64,000 nucleotides of DNA from Alistipes sp. (GCA_021201825.1 JAJQED010000008.1:1-64000); one strand, 5' to 3'; counted from the first letter of the stretch, positions 45,306 through 56,065 are shown. The notes: generated by a model from the sequence alone, not told the origin. Numbers and translations are program-made.

Positions 45306-47264
45306 CTATTGTTCGTATTCGGCTTTCCAGTCGTAATTCTGAACCATCAGGGGGTTACGGCGTATCTCCGCATCCGGGATAGGCATCAGGTAATGGCGTG
45401 ATTCGAAGACGCGGGTCTGGAACGCCACTTTCTGGAAGAACTGCGGAGGGTCGTATCGGTAGTCCAGCCCGTGCAGGTCTCCACCCTCACCGCCTTGTTT
45501 GTAAGTCGGGTAGATCCATCCGTCACCGACGGCCATGTCGGCTACCATCCAGCGGCGCACGTCGAAAAAGTGGTTGGCCTCCTGGGCCAGTTCTATCAGC
45601 CTTTCGCGGCGGATACGCTTGTCCACGTCGTCTCGGTTGCTCGGGTAGCTGATGCGGGCAAAACCGTTGTCGTCGGTGCCGGTCCCGTATTCCGGGATCC
45701 CGGCCCTCGCGCGTACCTTATTCACGTATTCCATCGCCCCGGTGTAATTACCGGTAGCGCTCAACGTTTCGGCATAACCCAGATACATATCCGCAAGGCG
45801 GAGATTGCACGAGAAATGGCGCGACTGGTTCTGTTCGGCGCTGCTCCTTGCCGTCTTCCTCCAACCGTAACCGGTATATGGAGCGTCATGGCCGGCGGCG
45901 GCGTTTCCGGAATTGCCGTTGTAATGCAGCAGGGTGGTCACTTCACCGGCGGTGGTCTCGGTATGTATCCATGTCGAGCCGTTGTATGTTACGCATACGT
46001 AGAACCGCGGCTCCCTGTTCTCCCACTGTTTGAGGGTGTAATTGGTGTTTGCCTTGAAATAGTTGCGGCTCGGTACAACCGGGTCGTTGTAGTCCAGGGC
46101 CGACCCGTAAAATGAAGCGTCCGGGGTGGTGTTCAGCCCATAATCCTTGTAATCCGGGTCGTCGTCGATACGAAGGCCCTTGTCGGTGAAGAACATATCC
46201 ACGAACTCCTGGCTCACGGCAAAGCCGAGGCCACCACGGATATCGGTGCTCACGTGGTTGTGATAAGGAGTGACGGCATAGTTAAGGTCGCTGTGATCGA
46301 CTCCCTTGACCGATATGTTCTCGCTGTTTATGTAATAGCCGCTCGACACCTGCCGGTAGGATTCGTACGGGTCGAACACCCCGTTGGTCGTCACATAATG
46401 CAGGTCGTAATAGGTCGGCACGAATTCGTTGAAGAACTCTTCGTAAGCGACTTTGGCCCGTTCCCATTTACTCTGGTCTTCGGTCTGCGGGAATAGCGGG
46501 GTGCCGTCGGTATTGACTACGGACGAAAACAGCGTGTTGCCGTTAAAGAGCGGACTTGCGGCATATAGCAGGATTTTGGCTTTGTAGGCCTTGCACTGCC
46601 CCCTGTCGATCAGGCCGAGGTTACCGCCCGAGTAGACGTTCGGCAGGTCTTCGGCCGCAAGGTCGAATTCGGAAACTATATAATTTATGCATGAGTCCAC
46701 CGGACTGCGGGGCATAAGGATTTCGCTTGCATCCGACACCAGGGGTACCGGTTCTTCGCCTACGAGCACACACGGACCGTACTGACGGAAAATATAGAAA
46801 TAATATAATGCCCTGAGAGCGCGTGCTTCCGCTTTCCATGTTATTTTCTCGGCGTCGGTCAGTTCCGGGTTCATATCCACGTTCTGGATAAACGTGCTGG
46901 CTTTGCTGATACCCTGGTAATAGTGTTCCCACCAGAACGTAACGTAATCCGACCCCGAGCTGGTTTCACCCAGGTTCCATTTATGGGAATCGTGCCAGTC
47001 CCAGCTCCAGTTGCCCTCGATGGAGCCTCCGCCCCAGATACCACCGTAACGGTCCGAGGTTCCGGAATAGAACCGCTCCCCGGTATGGTCGTCCGGGATG
47101 TATGTATAAACGTTGTAGAGGAACTGCTGGGTCTTGGACCGGTTTGTGAACGTGTCCTCCAGGTCGAGCTGCACTCCCGGAATGGTCTCGAAAAAGTCGC
47201 TGCATGCCGTAAGCACCGCGCAGGCCGAGAGCGCTGTTAAACCTAACTTAACTATCTTTTTCAT
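45306..47264 (-). CDS. SusD/RagB-type lipoprotein 3
   Basis: A 652-residue outer-membrane lipoprotein (lipobox LTAC near residue 20, then SDFFETIPGVQLDLEDTF). RagB/SusD features are complete: TWKAEARALRALYYFYIFRQYGPCVLV, KAYKAKILLYAASPLFNG, LRLADMYLGYAETLSATGNY and RRERLIELAQEANHFFDVRRW. It lies 19 bases after SusC3 and 82 bases before the Fn3-like lipoprotein. It is longer than the other two SusD proteins, as is usual for the group that pairs with large RagA-type transporters. Confidence 0.96.
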   Translation of the reverse strand: MKKIVKLGLTALSACAVLTACSDFFETIPGVQLDLEDTFTNRSKTQQFLYNVYTYIPDDHTGERFYSGTSDRYGGIWGGGSIEGNWSWDWHDSHKWNLGETSSGSDYVTFWWEHYYQGISKASTFIQNVDMNPELTDAEKITWKAEARALRALYYFYIFRQYGPCVLVGEEPVPLVSDASEILMPRSPVDSCINYIVSEFDLAAEDLPNVYSGGNLGLIDRGQCKAYKAKILLYAASPLFNGNTLFSSVVNTDGTPLFPQTEDQSKWERAKVAYEEFFNEFVPTYYDLHYVTTNGVFDPYESYRQVSSGYYINSENISVKGVDHSDLNYAVTPYHNHVSTDIRGGLGFAVSQEFVDMFFTDKGLRIDDDPDYKDYGLNTTPDASFYGSALDYNDPVVPSRNYFKANTNYTLKQWENREPRFYVCVTYNGSTWIHTETTAGEVTTLLHYNGNSGNAAAGHDAPYTGYGWRKTARSSAEQNQSRHFSCNLRLADMYLGYAETLSATGNYTGAMEYVNKVRARAGIPEYGTGTDDNGFARISYPSNRDDVDKRIRRERLIELAQEANHFFDVRRWMVADMAVGDGWIYPTYKQGGEGGDLHGLDYRYDPPQFFQKVAFQTRVFESRHYLMPIPDAEIRRNPLMVQNYDWKAEYEQ

Positions 47265-47283
47265 TTCTCGAACGCATTAATTG

Positions 47284-50200
47284 TTAGAAACTGAATTTTA
47301 CCCCGATCGAATAGCTCTGCGTATTGGGATATTTGATACCGTTGCTCGTATTGAGTTCCGGGTCCCACAGTTTGAATTTCGATATGGTGAACAGGTTGGT
47401 GCCCATCAGGTAGACGCTGGCGTCGTCCATGAAACATTTGTCCAACCAGCGTTGCGGAAGCCGGTAATTGATGTTCAGCTGTTTGAGCCTCAGGAAGCTC
47501 ATGTCTTTCTTCCACCACGTACTGGTCTGGGTATTGTTGGTGTTGGATTCGCTGTTGTATGTCAGGCGCGGATAGAACACGTTCGTATTGGTCGGGTCGT
47601 CCGGGCTCCAGCGGTCGCCGATATTGGAATATAGGTTATCCAGACCGTTCTGGCCCGAGAAAGGCTGGATGGCCCGGCCGGAGAGTATGCGGTCGGCCTG
47701 TGCCGTACCCTGGAAGATGGCCCCGATCGAGAAGCTGTGAACCTGCAGGTCGAACCCGAAGCCGTAATATATCCTCGGCACGTCGCCCCGGCCGATCACG
47801 GTCATGTCGTCCTCGTCGATACGGCCGTCCCCGTTAAGGTCGCGGTATTTAATGTCTCCCACCTGTACGGTACCGAACTGTGTGGCGTGGTTGTCTATCT
47901 CTTCCTGGCTGGTGAACAGCCCGTCGGCGATGTAACCCCACGTGGCGTTAACGCTGGTTCCCCTTGTTTCGAGCCACGGATAAATGGGAGACGGCGTATC
48001 GTCCTCTATGATCTTGTCCTTATTGTATGTTGCGTTACCGCGTACGGTAAGGAATACATGATTGCCAAGTTTCTGGTTGAATTCCAGCTGGAATTCGATA
48101 CCCTTGTTCTCCACTACACCCATATTGGCGTACGGGGCCTCTACGTACCCGGCATACCAGGGGTTGCTCTGGCGACGCAGGAATATCTTGTCGCGGTACT
48201 CCTTGAACAGGTCCACCGTCAGCGAGAATTTATCCTGGAACAGCCCGATGTCGACACCGACGTCCTGTTTGCGTGAGCGCGACCATCCCACGTCGACACC
48301 GTAAGTGGACACACCCCATCCGCTTTGGAGGGTATGGTCCGTACCCAGGCGCAGGCCGTACATACTGCCCATGGTCCCCTGATACATGAAACGGCGGTCG
48401 GTCACCGAGTCGCTTCCGACCCATCCGATGGTATACCTGAGTTTGAAATAGGACACGTACCGGCTCATCCTCTCCCAGAACGGTTCGTTGGAAACCACCC
48501 AACCGAACCCGAATGCCGGGAACGTACCGTAACGGTTCTTGGGCGAGAAGTTCTCGGAACCGTTGATACCGACGTTGGCTTCAAACAGGTAACGGTCGTC
48601 CCACGAATAGGTAAGGCGCCCGGCGTAACCCCTGCTCTTGTACGCAAGCGAACCGATCAGGCTGTCCGAATTCAGGTTACGGTACACCCTTTGGTTGAAC
48701 AGCATAAGGCCGCCTACACGGTGCTTGCCGAAAACCCGGTCATAGTTCAGCGACGCTTCTACGTAGGATGTCCGGGTAGCGGCTGAAGAATTGCCGAAAC
48801 TCAGTTCGTCGCTTCCCTCACGGTTACGGTTCATCCGGTAATTGCCCTCGTCGTCGAAAATGGTATCCTCGACCCACAGACCGGTCTCCGGATCGGTGTC
48901 CGCCGCAAAGTAATACATATCGCTCCACCGGTTATAGTTCAGCGTACGCGAATTGTAGGAGTCGAACGCGGCCATTGCCGATACGGTGAATCCCTGGCTC
49001 CAGTTCCAGAAATCCAGGTCCTGTGTGACCCTAAGGTTCGTATTTATCGTGTTGTTGAATTCCTGGTAGTATCCACGCAGCGCAAGGTCCATGTAAGGGT
49101 TGCGCAGGTCGCCGTTGGAATTTATCCCCGGCAGGGAGCCGTCGGGCATGGTCAGCGGCAGGTAGACCGGGTTGATCTCCATCGTGGAGGCGAAAAGGGT
49201 CTCGGCCGACTGCTGCGGGTAATGGCCCGTGGATACGTATCCGGATATACCCACATCGATGCGGGTTTTGTTAGTCGGTTTTAAATTGACATTTGAAGTA
49301 AAGTTGAAACGATCATATTGCATTTTGGTATTATAGTTCTCCAATTCGAAATTTTTTGTCATACCCTCCTCGCCGTAATAGCTCAGCGAGACGTAATAAT
49401 TGGCGTTGGGTACCCCGCCGCGCACACTGGCGTTGGCCCGCCGGTTGTGCCCCCAGTCGTTGAACATTTCTTTGTGCCAGTTCACCGCCGGATAGAGATA
49501 TTGGTTGTATATCAACGGATTGTCGTTATACAGCACACCGTTTGCCTTTTTGGTGGCAACGATATATTCCTGGCTGTAGAGGGGTTTGGTTCCGGGGTTG
49601 GCGTTGGCATACGCCTCGTTGGCTACGTCCATATATGTATATGCGTCGGCCATTTTCGGGACCCTTGTCATACGCGTGAAACTCTCGTAGTAGTCCACCG
49701 TGAATTTAGGGGTTCCGACAACACCCGGTTTGGTCTGGACGATGATCACCCCGTTGGCTCCACGTACCCCGTAAACGGCGGTAGCCGAGGCGTCTTTCAG
49801 TACGGTGAACGATTCCACGTCGTCCGGGTCGAGGTTGTTCAGGCTCCTCTCCACCCCGTCCACGAGGATAAGCGGCGAAGAACTCTGGCCTGAAAGGGTC
49901 GACAAACCCCGTATCCAGATATCCGAGTCGTCATGGCCCGGCTCCCCGCTGCGCGTAACCGACACGATACCGGCGATACGGCCTGCAAGGGCGTTGGACA
50001 GGTTGCCCGTGGGCATCTTGACGTCGGCTATCCTCATGGTCGATTGGGCACCCACCACCGAGACTTTCCTCTGGTGGCCGTAACCCACTACCACTACCTC
50101 GTCGAGCGCAGATACGTCCTCTACCAGTATGATATCGACTACCCGCTGGTTACCCACGCGCACGTCTTGCGTAACATACCCCAGGAACGACACCTCCAGC

Positions 50201-50436
50201 ACGGGGTTCGCGGTACTCAGCACGAGGCTGTAACCGCCGTTCTGGTCGGTCACCGTCGCGTTCATCGTACCTTTTTCGATAATGGCCGCTCCGGCCAGGA
50301 AGAGTCCGTCCTCGTCCGTGACACGGCCGGTGACCGAAGCGGGATCCTGCGCGGATGCGGCAGGGATGCTGGCAAACAGCATGAGCAGTAAACATAATGC
50401 ACTGGCAGAATGTTCTACTTTCTTCAACAAATTCAT
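47284..50436 (-). CDS. SusC/RagA-type TonB-dependent transporter 3
   Basis: A 1050-residue transporter. The start is set at 50436 because it begins a standard signal peptide (cleavage after AASAQ); an open frame extending to 50607 has no signal features. The carboxypeptidase-like domain (VTGRVTDEDGLFLAGAAII), the linker VVVGYGHQRK and the plug (IWIRGLSTLSGQSSSPLILVDGVE, VESFTVLKDASATAVYGVRGANGVIIV) are close to consensus. The barrel ends SYSIGVKFSF. It is the most canonical of the three and heads a three-gene operon with SusD3 and the Fn3 lipoprotein, terminated near 43700. HTCS2, just upstream on the same strand, is the likely regulator. Confidence 0.97.
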   Translation of the reverse strand: MNLLKKVEHSASALCLLLMLFASIPAASAQDPASVTGRVTDEDGLFLAGAAIIEKGTMNATVTDQNGGYSLVLSTANPVLEVSFLGYVTQDVRVGNQRVVDIILVEDVSALDEVVVVGYGHQRKVSVVGAQSTMRIADVKMPTGNLSNALAGRIAGIVSVTRSGEPGHDDSDIWIRGLSTLSGQSSSPLILVDGVERSLNNLDPDDVESFTVLKDASATAVYGVRGANGVIIVQTKPGVVGTPKFTVDYYESFTRMTRVPKMADAYTYMDVANEAYANANPGTKPLYSQEYIVATKKANGVLYNDNPLIYNQYLYPAVNWHKEMFNDWGHNRRANASVRGGVPNANYYVSLSYYGEEGMTKNFELENYNTKMQYDRFNFTSNVNLKPTNKTRIDVGISGYVSTGHYPQQSAETLFASTMEINPVYLPLTMPDGSLPGINSNGDLRNPYMDLALRGYYQEFNNTINTNLRVTQDLDFWNWSQGFTVSAMAAFDSYNSRTLNYNRWSDMYYFAADTDPETGLWVEDTIFDDEGNYRMNRNREGSDELSFGNSSAATRTSYVEASLNYDRVFGKHRVGGLMLFNQRVYRNLNSDSLIGSLAYKSRGYAGRLTYSWDDRYLFEANVGINGSENFSPKNRYGTFPAFGFGWVVSNEPFWERMSRYVSYFKLRYTIGWVGSDSVTDRRFMYQGTMGSMYGLRLGTDHTLQSGWGVSTYGVDVGWSRSRKQDVGVDIGLFQDKFSLTVDLFKEYRDKIFLRRQSNPWYAGYVEAPYANMGVVENKGIEFQLEFNQKLGNHVFLTVRGNATYNKDKIIEDDTPSPIYPWLETRGTSVNATWGYIADGLFTSQEEIDNHATQFGTVQVGDIKYRDLNGDGRIDEDDMTVIGRGDVPRIYYGFGFDLQVHSFSIGAIFQGTAQADRILSGRAIQPFSGQNGLDNLYSNIGDRWSPDDPTNTNVFYPRLTYNSESNTNNTQTSTWWKKDMSFLRLKQLNINYRLPQRWLDKCFMDDASVYLMGTNLFTISKFKLWDPELNTSNGIKYPNTQSYSIGVKFSF

Positions 50437-50752
50437 TTTCCCAGTTATTAGATTAGTAAGTTTTGAAAAGAGGATTGGTGAGCGTAAACTTATTGAAACG
50501 GTCAGGGGCGGATTTCCTGAATTGCGCCAAAATTCTGTCCATAAAAAGCAGGTCATCACGAGCATTCGTCCGCCGAATAAAGCACAATCTATACAGCTGA
50601 AAAACAAAAATTTACGCGCGATCAGATCAAACAGCGCACAACCCCGATGTTCAAATCGGACACAATCCGTAGCACACCGGGTCTTAACCCGGTGCCAGAA
50701 AAAACGGCGGCCGGGAAATTCCGGCCGCCGTAAGTGGTGGGAAAGGGTGGTT
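50437..50752 (-). other. Intergenic region HTCS2-SusC3 with terminator hairpins
   Basis: A 316-base gap. A strong GC-rich hairpin (stem about 50704-50714 with 50721-50731), followed on the minus strand by a T run, terminates HTCS2. A second 8-bp hairpin is at 50675-50694. The SusC3 promoter should lie in 50460-50670, but no clean TAnnTTTG element was found. No gene was recognised here. Confidence 0.7.
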
Positions 50753-53700
50753 TTATGGAGCTGCCGGGCCGCCGCAATGCTGGTCCCGGTAATTCTTAGG
50801 GGTCATCCCGAAGCGGCGGGTGAACTCCTTGTAGAAATAGGAGCGGCTGGCGATACCCACGTCAGCGATAATATCCTGAATGGATAACGCGGGGTCGCGC
50901 AGGAGCACGGCCGCTTTCTCCATACGGTAGTTCTTGATTAGTTCCGTAGGCGGCAGGCCGGATATCTCCTTGAACCTGCGGTAAAACTGGCGCGGGCTCA
51001 TGGCCATCTGATCTGCTATGAAAGAAGAGCCGAGGTCCTCCCGGTCGATATTCCGTTCGATGACGGCCAGCACCCTGCGAATGAACTCCGCCTGATCGTC
51101 ACTCGAGCAGGTGATAAGCCCGGCAAAGTCCCCCAGGCCGTCGATGTGTATCGGTTTGATTTCCCTGCGGCCGTAGATAGCTTTGTGCACTATCTCTTTC
51201 AGGAACATAATGTCATAGGGCAGCACAATATCCGAATCGGCAAGCATCACCAACTGTCGCCGCATGTCCAAAGAAGTTCTCCAGGTGAGCATCGGGATGA
51301 ACGCGGTCCGGGTCAGCAGGGAGCCGTTGCGGTTAATGAATTCCATGAACTTGTCCTCGGCATCGGCATACATCATCATATCCACCAGGAAGACCACGGG
51401 CGGGGTATTGCGGATAAACTCCAGGGCCTGTTGCACGCTGCGCACCTGATGGACGGTATATTCCGCCGAGAGCAGTTCGCTTACCAGCCAGTACATCTCG
51501 TCGTTATCCTCGAGCAGCAGCAGGCTCTTCCGGTCGGTGGCCTGCTGCTCTATGATAGCCGGCCGGAACGAGAAGCCCAGGCGGGTACCGCCGCCCGTGT
51601 CCGAGAACGACACAACGGGTTTAAGCTGGTCCACCATTGCCCGGACATACCGGTGCAGCAGTTGCATCCCGAACGCGGCGTCCGGGTCGCGGGTCGCGAC
51701 CGGCAATAAGTAACCCTCGTCGGTCAGGCTGTCATGCAGTTTGCGGAGCAACCCCTTGGCGGAGCGGAAATTGACGGTCAACATACCGTCATCCTGCGAT
51801 ACGGCGACCGCAAAACCGGGCACGGGCCGCAATTCGCAGGCGAATAGGAAAACATAATAGAAGAAGTACCGGAAAGCGTTCCGGTAGACCGGGAACCGCA
51901 GTTCCACGGGAATATCCAGTTCGATATTGTCCACCTTGAAATTCCTCTCTGCCAGCAGGGCCATCACTTCGTCCGTGATCTCCCTGACGTTGATATGGTT
52001 CGCTACGGAGAATGTGACCGGGAAGAATTTGCCGGCTCCCGCCCCCCGGAATATCCCCGTAGGCAGGAACAGCGACATGACGTTCTCCCTGATGCGGGCT
52101 ACTTTCTCGTTGCGCTCGGTCGGAGTGGTATCCTCAGCCTGCAAATAATCGCAGGCCTGGTAGATCGAGACAAGCACGTCTATGAACTGATGGTTCATAC
52201 CCGCCGTCCCGCTGCCCGAGAGGCTCCGGCTTTCGCTCTCGGTGAGCCTGGCCACAAGCCGCCTGTTCTCCACGTACCGGTAAACCAGGAAACCTATATA
52301 CCCGACGGTCCCCACCGCAAGAAAGGTGAACAGCAGTATAGCCCAGGTTGTCTGGTACCACAGCGGGACTATGCGAACCGGAATTTCGAAATGCTTGAAT
52401 TCGGTATCGAAAATATCTTTCCTGTAACGGACCCTGCAGATATAGTTACCTGCCGGCACCCCCCGGTAAGAGGCTTCCCTCAGCATCCCGAACGGATGCC
52501 AGTCCGCATCGTAACCCTCGAGCATCCACGAATACTCTATATCGGCTCCCGAGATAAAGTCCGGGGCGGCAAATTTAAAAGCGAACCCGTCCGCGCCGAA
52601 CTTGAACTGCAGCCCCTGCCCCACCATATAATCAGACAGGTTGACCTCAGCTCCCGCGATAGAAAATTTGCGTATCAGGATTTCGGGATAATAGTCGAAA
52701 CCGACAGGCCCGTGCTGGTCGATATACAGCAGACCGTCGATGCCTCCGAAAAAGAGCCTCTCCGTATACGGGCATTTATAGAAAGCATCGTCGCTGAACT
52801 CCCCGATATGCACACCGCCGCTGTAATAATACGTATGCGAAGATCCGTTGGCCGGATTGTATTTTATCAGCCCCTTGTTGGTACTGAGCCAGAGGAAGCC
52901 GTTGCGGTCCTCGAGGATTCCGTGTATCATATCATTCGGCAGGCCCTGTTCCCGTCCGGTATACTGCGCCTCGATCCTCTTGCCGTCGAATTCCAGCCGT
53001 ATCAGGCCAGCGGTGGTACCCACGAACATATCCCCGTCCGCCGTGCGGCAAATACAAAGTACGTCGTCCACGTTGCGCCCAATCCGTTCTGTCAACGAAA
53101 CGACACGGTATTCTTCCGTGACCGTATTGAACCGGACCAGTCCCCGTTCCCGGCTGCCGAGCCATAGAATGGTGTCATTCTCGGGTACCATCGCGAAGAA
53201 CGTCCTGATCTCCTGCTGGGCATGGAAAAAACGGTATTGTTTCTGGCTGCGGATCGATATCCGGTTGCCCGCCCGTTCGAGCGTAAGCCTGCGGAAACCG
53301 CTGTTGGCCGTGGCTACGTACAGGGTGGAGTCGTTCGGCTCGTGCAGGTCGTGCACCTCGTTGGGGAAGTCGCCCGACGGGTCTTCCAGATGCCTCAGGG
53401 TACCGTCCTCGAACAGGTAATAGAACAATCCGTACGCCCCAGAGCCGACCCAGAAACCGTCTATATAGTTACCGGGCTTTAGTTCGAACACCGGAAACTC
53501 CGCATCGCCCCGGGTATAGGCCGGGGCTGGCTGCGACCTTTCCGGGAAAAAGACCGTTGTTTTTTCCGGGGTCATACCAGCGGCGTAGTCCTCAATATGT
53601 ATCAGCCCGTCCCCTTTCGTGCCGAACCACAGCCCGCCGAACCGGTCGGTCATCACCGAGCGCACCTGCCGGGTGAAGTTCGGCGACAGGCTTCCGGTCA

Positions 53701-54730
53701 CAAGGTTCGTTGCAATGGAATGGCGCCTACTGTACATCATGGCCCCCTGGCCGTCGGCCCCGATCCACAGTATCCCCTGCACCGGGTCCTTATACAGGTC
53801 GAATACCCGCAGGTTACGGTCTATGACCTCTTCGCGGTACGACTCGGCCGTATTGAGCCGGATCAGTCCGTTGGTATGGAAAGCTATGATAAAATCGTCG
53901 TAGAACGGGACGATACCGGTAATGCGCCCGTACTTTCGCATAAGCGAATTGAGGTTATGTACCCGCACTTTGGCCTGGCGCCCGATATCGTACATATAAA
54001 GGTCCTTGTCCGAGTCTACGAAGCAGAAAGAGACGTTGTCCTGGTAGAAAATGTTCTCGATGGGTTTATGGTGGAACCGTGAGGACGTAAGGCCGATCTT
54101 TACGGAGTAATGGTCCCGGTCGAAACCATCCAGGGACAGTTTGTAAACGTCACAGGCATCCCCGCCCTCGGGGAACAACCACAAGGTTCCGTCGTCCGTA
54201 ACGAAAGACCTCTGGCTTGTACTGCGGATATCGAGGAAATTCATCTCGACGCAACAAAATTCCTGATGACAGGTATTGTAGTATGAGATACTGTCCTGTC
54301 CTACCAGCCACGTATTCCCCGACGAATTGGAGCAGAGGTACGATCCGGGCGGGACGTTGTAATTGGCGACCACCTGGCGCTCGTCCCTCGAAAAGCGGTT
54401 CAGGCCCAACAGGGTGGAGATCCAGAGATTGTTCCCGTCCGCATTACAAATACCGTAAATGACGTTGTTGTCGAGCGTGGTGGACCGGGAAAAATCAGCC
54501 CGGTATATCTCCATCTCACTACCGTCATAACAGTTGACCCCGTCGTATGTACCGAACCACATAAGTTCCGAATCGTCCTTGAATATACAGATGACCGCGC
54601 TGTTGGACATGCCCTGCCGGTGGTCGATCTGCGAGAAGATATACGGGTCCGGGTCCCCCTGCATCGCCCTAACGGGCAGCGGGAAGACCGAAAATAATAC
54701 AAAAAGGGTAAAGGGTACAGGTAGTTTCAA
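50753..54730 (-). CDS. HTCS-type regulator HTCS2 with degenerate kinase core
   Basis: 1325 residues with HTCS order: signal peptide, Reg_prop-type propeller (MWFGTYDGVNCYDG, LWISTLLGLNRFS), Y_Y_Y domain, membrane helix near residue 810, kinase-like region, REC (about 1067-1180) and AraC-type HTH (about 1225-1315, FIADQMAMSPRQFYRRFKEISG). The HisKA H-box lacks the E-x-R-T-P sequence (GMNHQFIDVLVSIY instead). The HATPase has no recognisable N-box Asn or DxGxG, and the REC lacks the usual Lys (VLPYD for KPF) though Asp in VFLVDMMM and Thr remain. Signalling may be by ligand-driven conformational change rather than phosphotransfer. It probably controls the SusC3 operon downstream. Confidence 0.88.
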   Translation of the reverse strand: MKLPVPFTLFVLFSVFPLPVRAMQGDPDPYIFSQIDHRQGMSNSAVICIFKDDSELMWFGTYDGVNCYDGSEMEIYRADFSRSTTLDNNVIYGICNADGNNLWISTLLGLNRFSRDERQVVANYNVPPGSYLCSNSSGNTWLVGQDSISYYNTCHQEFCCVEMNFLDIRSTSQRSFVTDDGTLWLFPEGGDACDVYKLSLDGFDRDHYSVKIGLTSSRFHHKPIENIFYQDNVSFCFVDSDKDLYMYDIGRQAKVRVHNLNSLMRKYGRITGIVPFYDDFIIAFHTNGLIRLNTAESYREEVIDRNLRVFDLYKDPVQGILWIGADGQGAMMYSRRHSIATNLVTGSLSPNFTRQVRSVMTDRFGGLWFGTKGDGLIHIEDYAAGMTPEKTTVFFPERSQPAPAYTRGDAEFPVFELKPGNYIDGFWVGSGAYGLFYYLFEDGTLRHLEDPSGDFPNEVHDLHEPNDSTLYVATANSGFRRLTLERAGNRISIRSQKQYRFFHAQQEIRTFFAMVPENDTILWLGSRERGLVRFNTVTEEYRVVSLTERIGRNVDDVLCICRTADGDMFVGTTAGLIRLEFDGKRIEAQYTGREQGLPNDMIHGILEDRNGFLWLSTNKGLIKYNPANGSSHTYYYSGGVHIGEFSDDAFYKCPYTERLFFGGIDGLLYIDQHGPVGFDYYPEILIRKFSIAGAEVNLSDYMVGQGLQFKFGADGFAFKFAAPDFISGADIEYSWMLEGYDADWHPFGMLREASYRGVPAGNYICRVRYRKDIFDTEFKHFEIPVRIVPLWYQTTWAILLFTFLAVGTVGYIGFLVYRYVENRRLVARLTESESRSLSGSGTAGMNHQFIDVLVSIYQACDYLQAEDTTPTERNEKVARIRENVMSLFLPTGIFRGAGAGKFFPVTFSVANHINVREITDEVMALLAERNFKVDNIELDIPVELRFPVYRNAFRYFFYYVFLFACELRPVPGFAVAVSQDDGMLTVNFRSAKGLLRKLHDSLTDEGYLLPVATRDPDAAFGMQLLHRYVRAMVDQLKPVVSFSDTGGGTRLGFSFRPAIIEQQATDRKSLLLLEDNDEMYWLVSELLSAEYTVHQVRSVQQALEFIRNTPPVVFLVDMMMYADAEDKFMEFINRNGSLLTRTAFIPMLTWRTSLDMRRQLVMLADSDIVLPYDIMFLKEIVHKAIYGRREIKPIHIDGLGDFAGLITCSSDDQAEFIRRVLAVIERNIDREDLGSSFIADQMAMSPRQFYRRFKEISGLPPTELIKNYRMEKAAVLLRDPALSIQDIIADVGIASRSYFYKEFTRRFGMTPKNYRDQHCGGPAAP

Positions 54731-54953
54731 ATTCGGTCCAGTTTTAAATTATACCGGCAACCCGGTTTGTTTGGCTAAAGGGCAAAGACAAAATATCCCG
54801 TCGGTGTGGGACACACGGGATCGACCCGAAGACATAAGTACCGGGGACACAGGCGGGAAGAAAACGATAGCAAAAAAGGGCGTGAAAATAGCGTTATCGG
54901 TAGTACGTAAATGTTTGGAATTATGTACTGTTTTGTTAAATTAACGCGCGATA

Positions 54954-54997
<44 letters not shown>

Positions 54998-55124
54998 AGA
55001 AAAATTTACCGGTCTGCCAAAAATAACAGGCAAAATCTCCATTTTTTGTAAAATATTCGTCCGGTACATGAAGTTTCACAGATTGTTGAAAAAACACACG
55101 GTAATATAGAAAGACTGCCCGTGG

Positions 55125-55155
55125 CAAAAATAGGATAAATTTGCGAACCTCCAAA
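55125..55155 (-). promoter_or_regulatory. Predicted promoter of HTCS2
   Basis: On the minus strand TTTG, exactly 19 bases, then TATTTTTG is a full match to the Bacteroidota promoter consensus. Transcription would begin near 55117, giving a leader of about 390 bases that contains the CA/TG microsatellite. Confidence 0.5.
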
Positions 55156-55537
55156 ACACCCGGCCCTGCACTATCGTCAATAAAGACGCGTAAATAACGG
55201 TTTTTTGGAAGATGATTATACAATTTTTGTACTTGGTTTTAATTTCACTACCCCACCCGCCTGTAATTAATCTTTATGTTGCTGGTTCCGGGAAGAAATC
55301 CCAGACCGCATGAAGACAGGCAAGATGCATAAAAACCGACCGATAAAATGGTCTACCTGCGGCTCGGCTGGATTTTAACCCCAGCCGTAAATACCCAAAC
55401 GAGAAAAAACCGCGACGCTGATACGGGGATGGTTCATGTAATGTATTTGTTCCGGATACATATCCGACAAATCATCCTATTTAAAACAATCGCTATCTTG
55501 GAACGGGATATGAGTTTTTTAAGGTTATTCGGCAATT

Positions 55538-56065
55538 ATGAAATTACTTGCAACAGGTCTGTTATCTTTTTTATTTTTCGCCGTGGATGCCGGTATGCCG
55601 GTTTTTAACCCGGAACTGGGTGCACACGAAAATATCGACAGCGTTTTTGTGCGAAAAACCCTTTGGCCCGACACTGAAAAATACGAGCTGGTAATAGCCA
55701 TCAATGGAGAAGATACTGTTATCTACACCGTATATTCGGCGGATGGCTCCTTGCTCCAATTCCTTTTTGGCTCAGGGGATAAAACCGACGGATTCTAATG
55801 TTTCGAAATATATAATGCCGCAGCCGGCGGCAACAGTTTTTTATTTTACAAGCTACCGCAGAATCAGTTGTATGTTACCTGCGGTATTTATCCGGAATAC
55901 GGTCCGGTCCCCGGATCTGTAAACTTCGATAAAAAAGAGGTGCTGCTAAAAAAACGGTATTCCATAAAAATTCCCGGCGACACCCTCGACATAGGCCACC
56001 GAACAGGTTACTTCCATTGCGATTCCGAAATTATCATAGTCGGTTTTACAGAAGTATGGCCGTAG
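55538..56065 (+). pseudogene. Small secreted protein gene interrupted by an in-frame stop
   Basis: The first 86 codons give a signal peptide (LLATGLLSFLFFAVDAG) and a beta-rich segment ending KTDGF, then TAA at 55796-55798. The same frame continues without another stop for 88 codons (CFEIYNAAAGGNSFLFYKL, YVTCGIYPEYGPV, IIIVGFTEVWP) to TAG at 56063-56065. The continuation has normal protein-like composition, so this looks like one ~174-residue secreted protein with a nonsense mutation. Family not recognised. A true short protein of 86 residues cannot be excluded. Confidence 0.55.
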
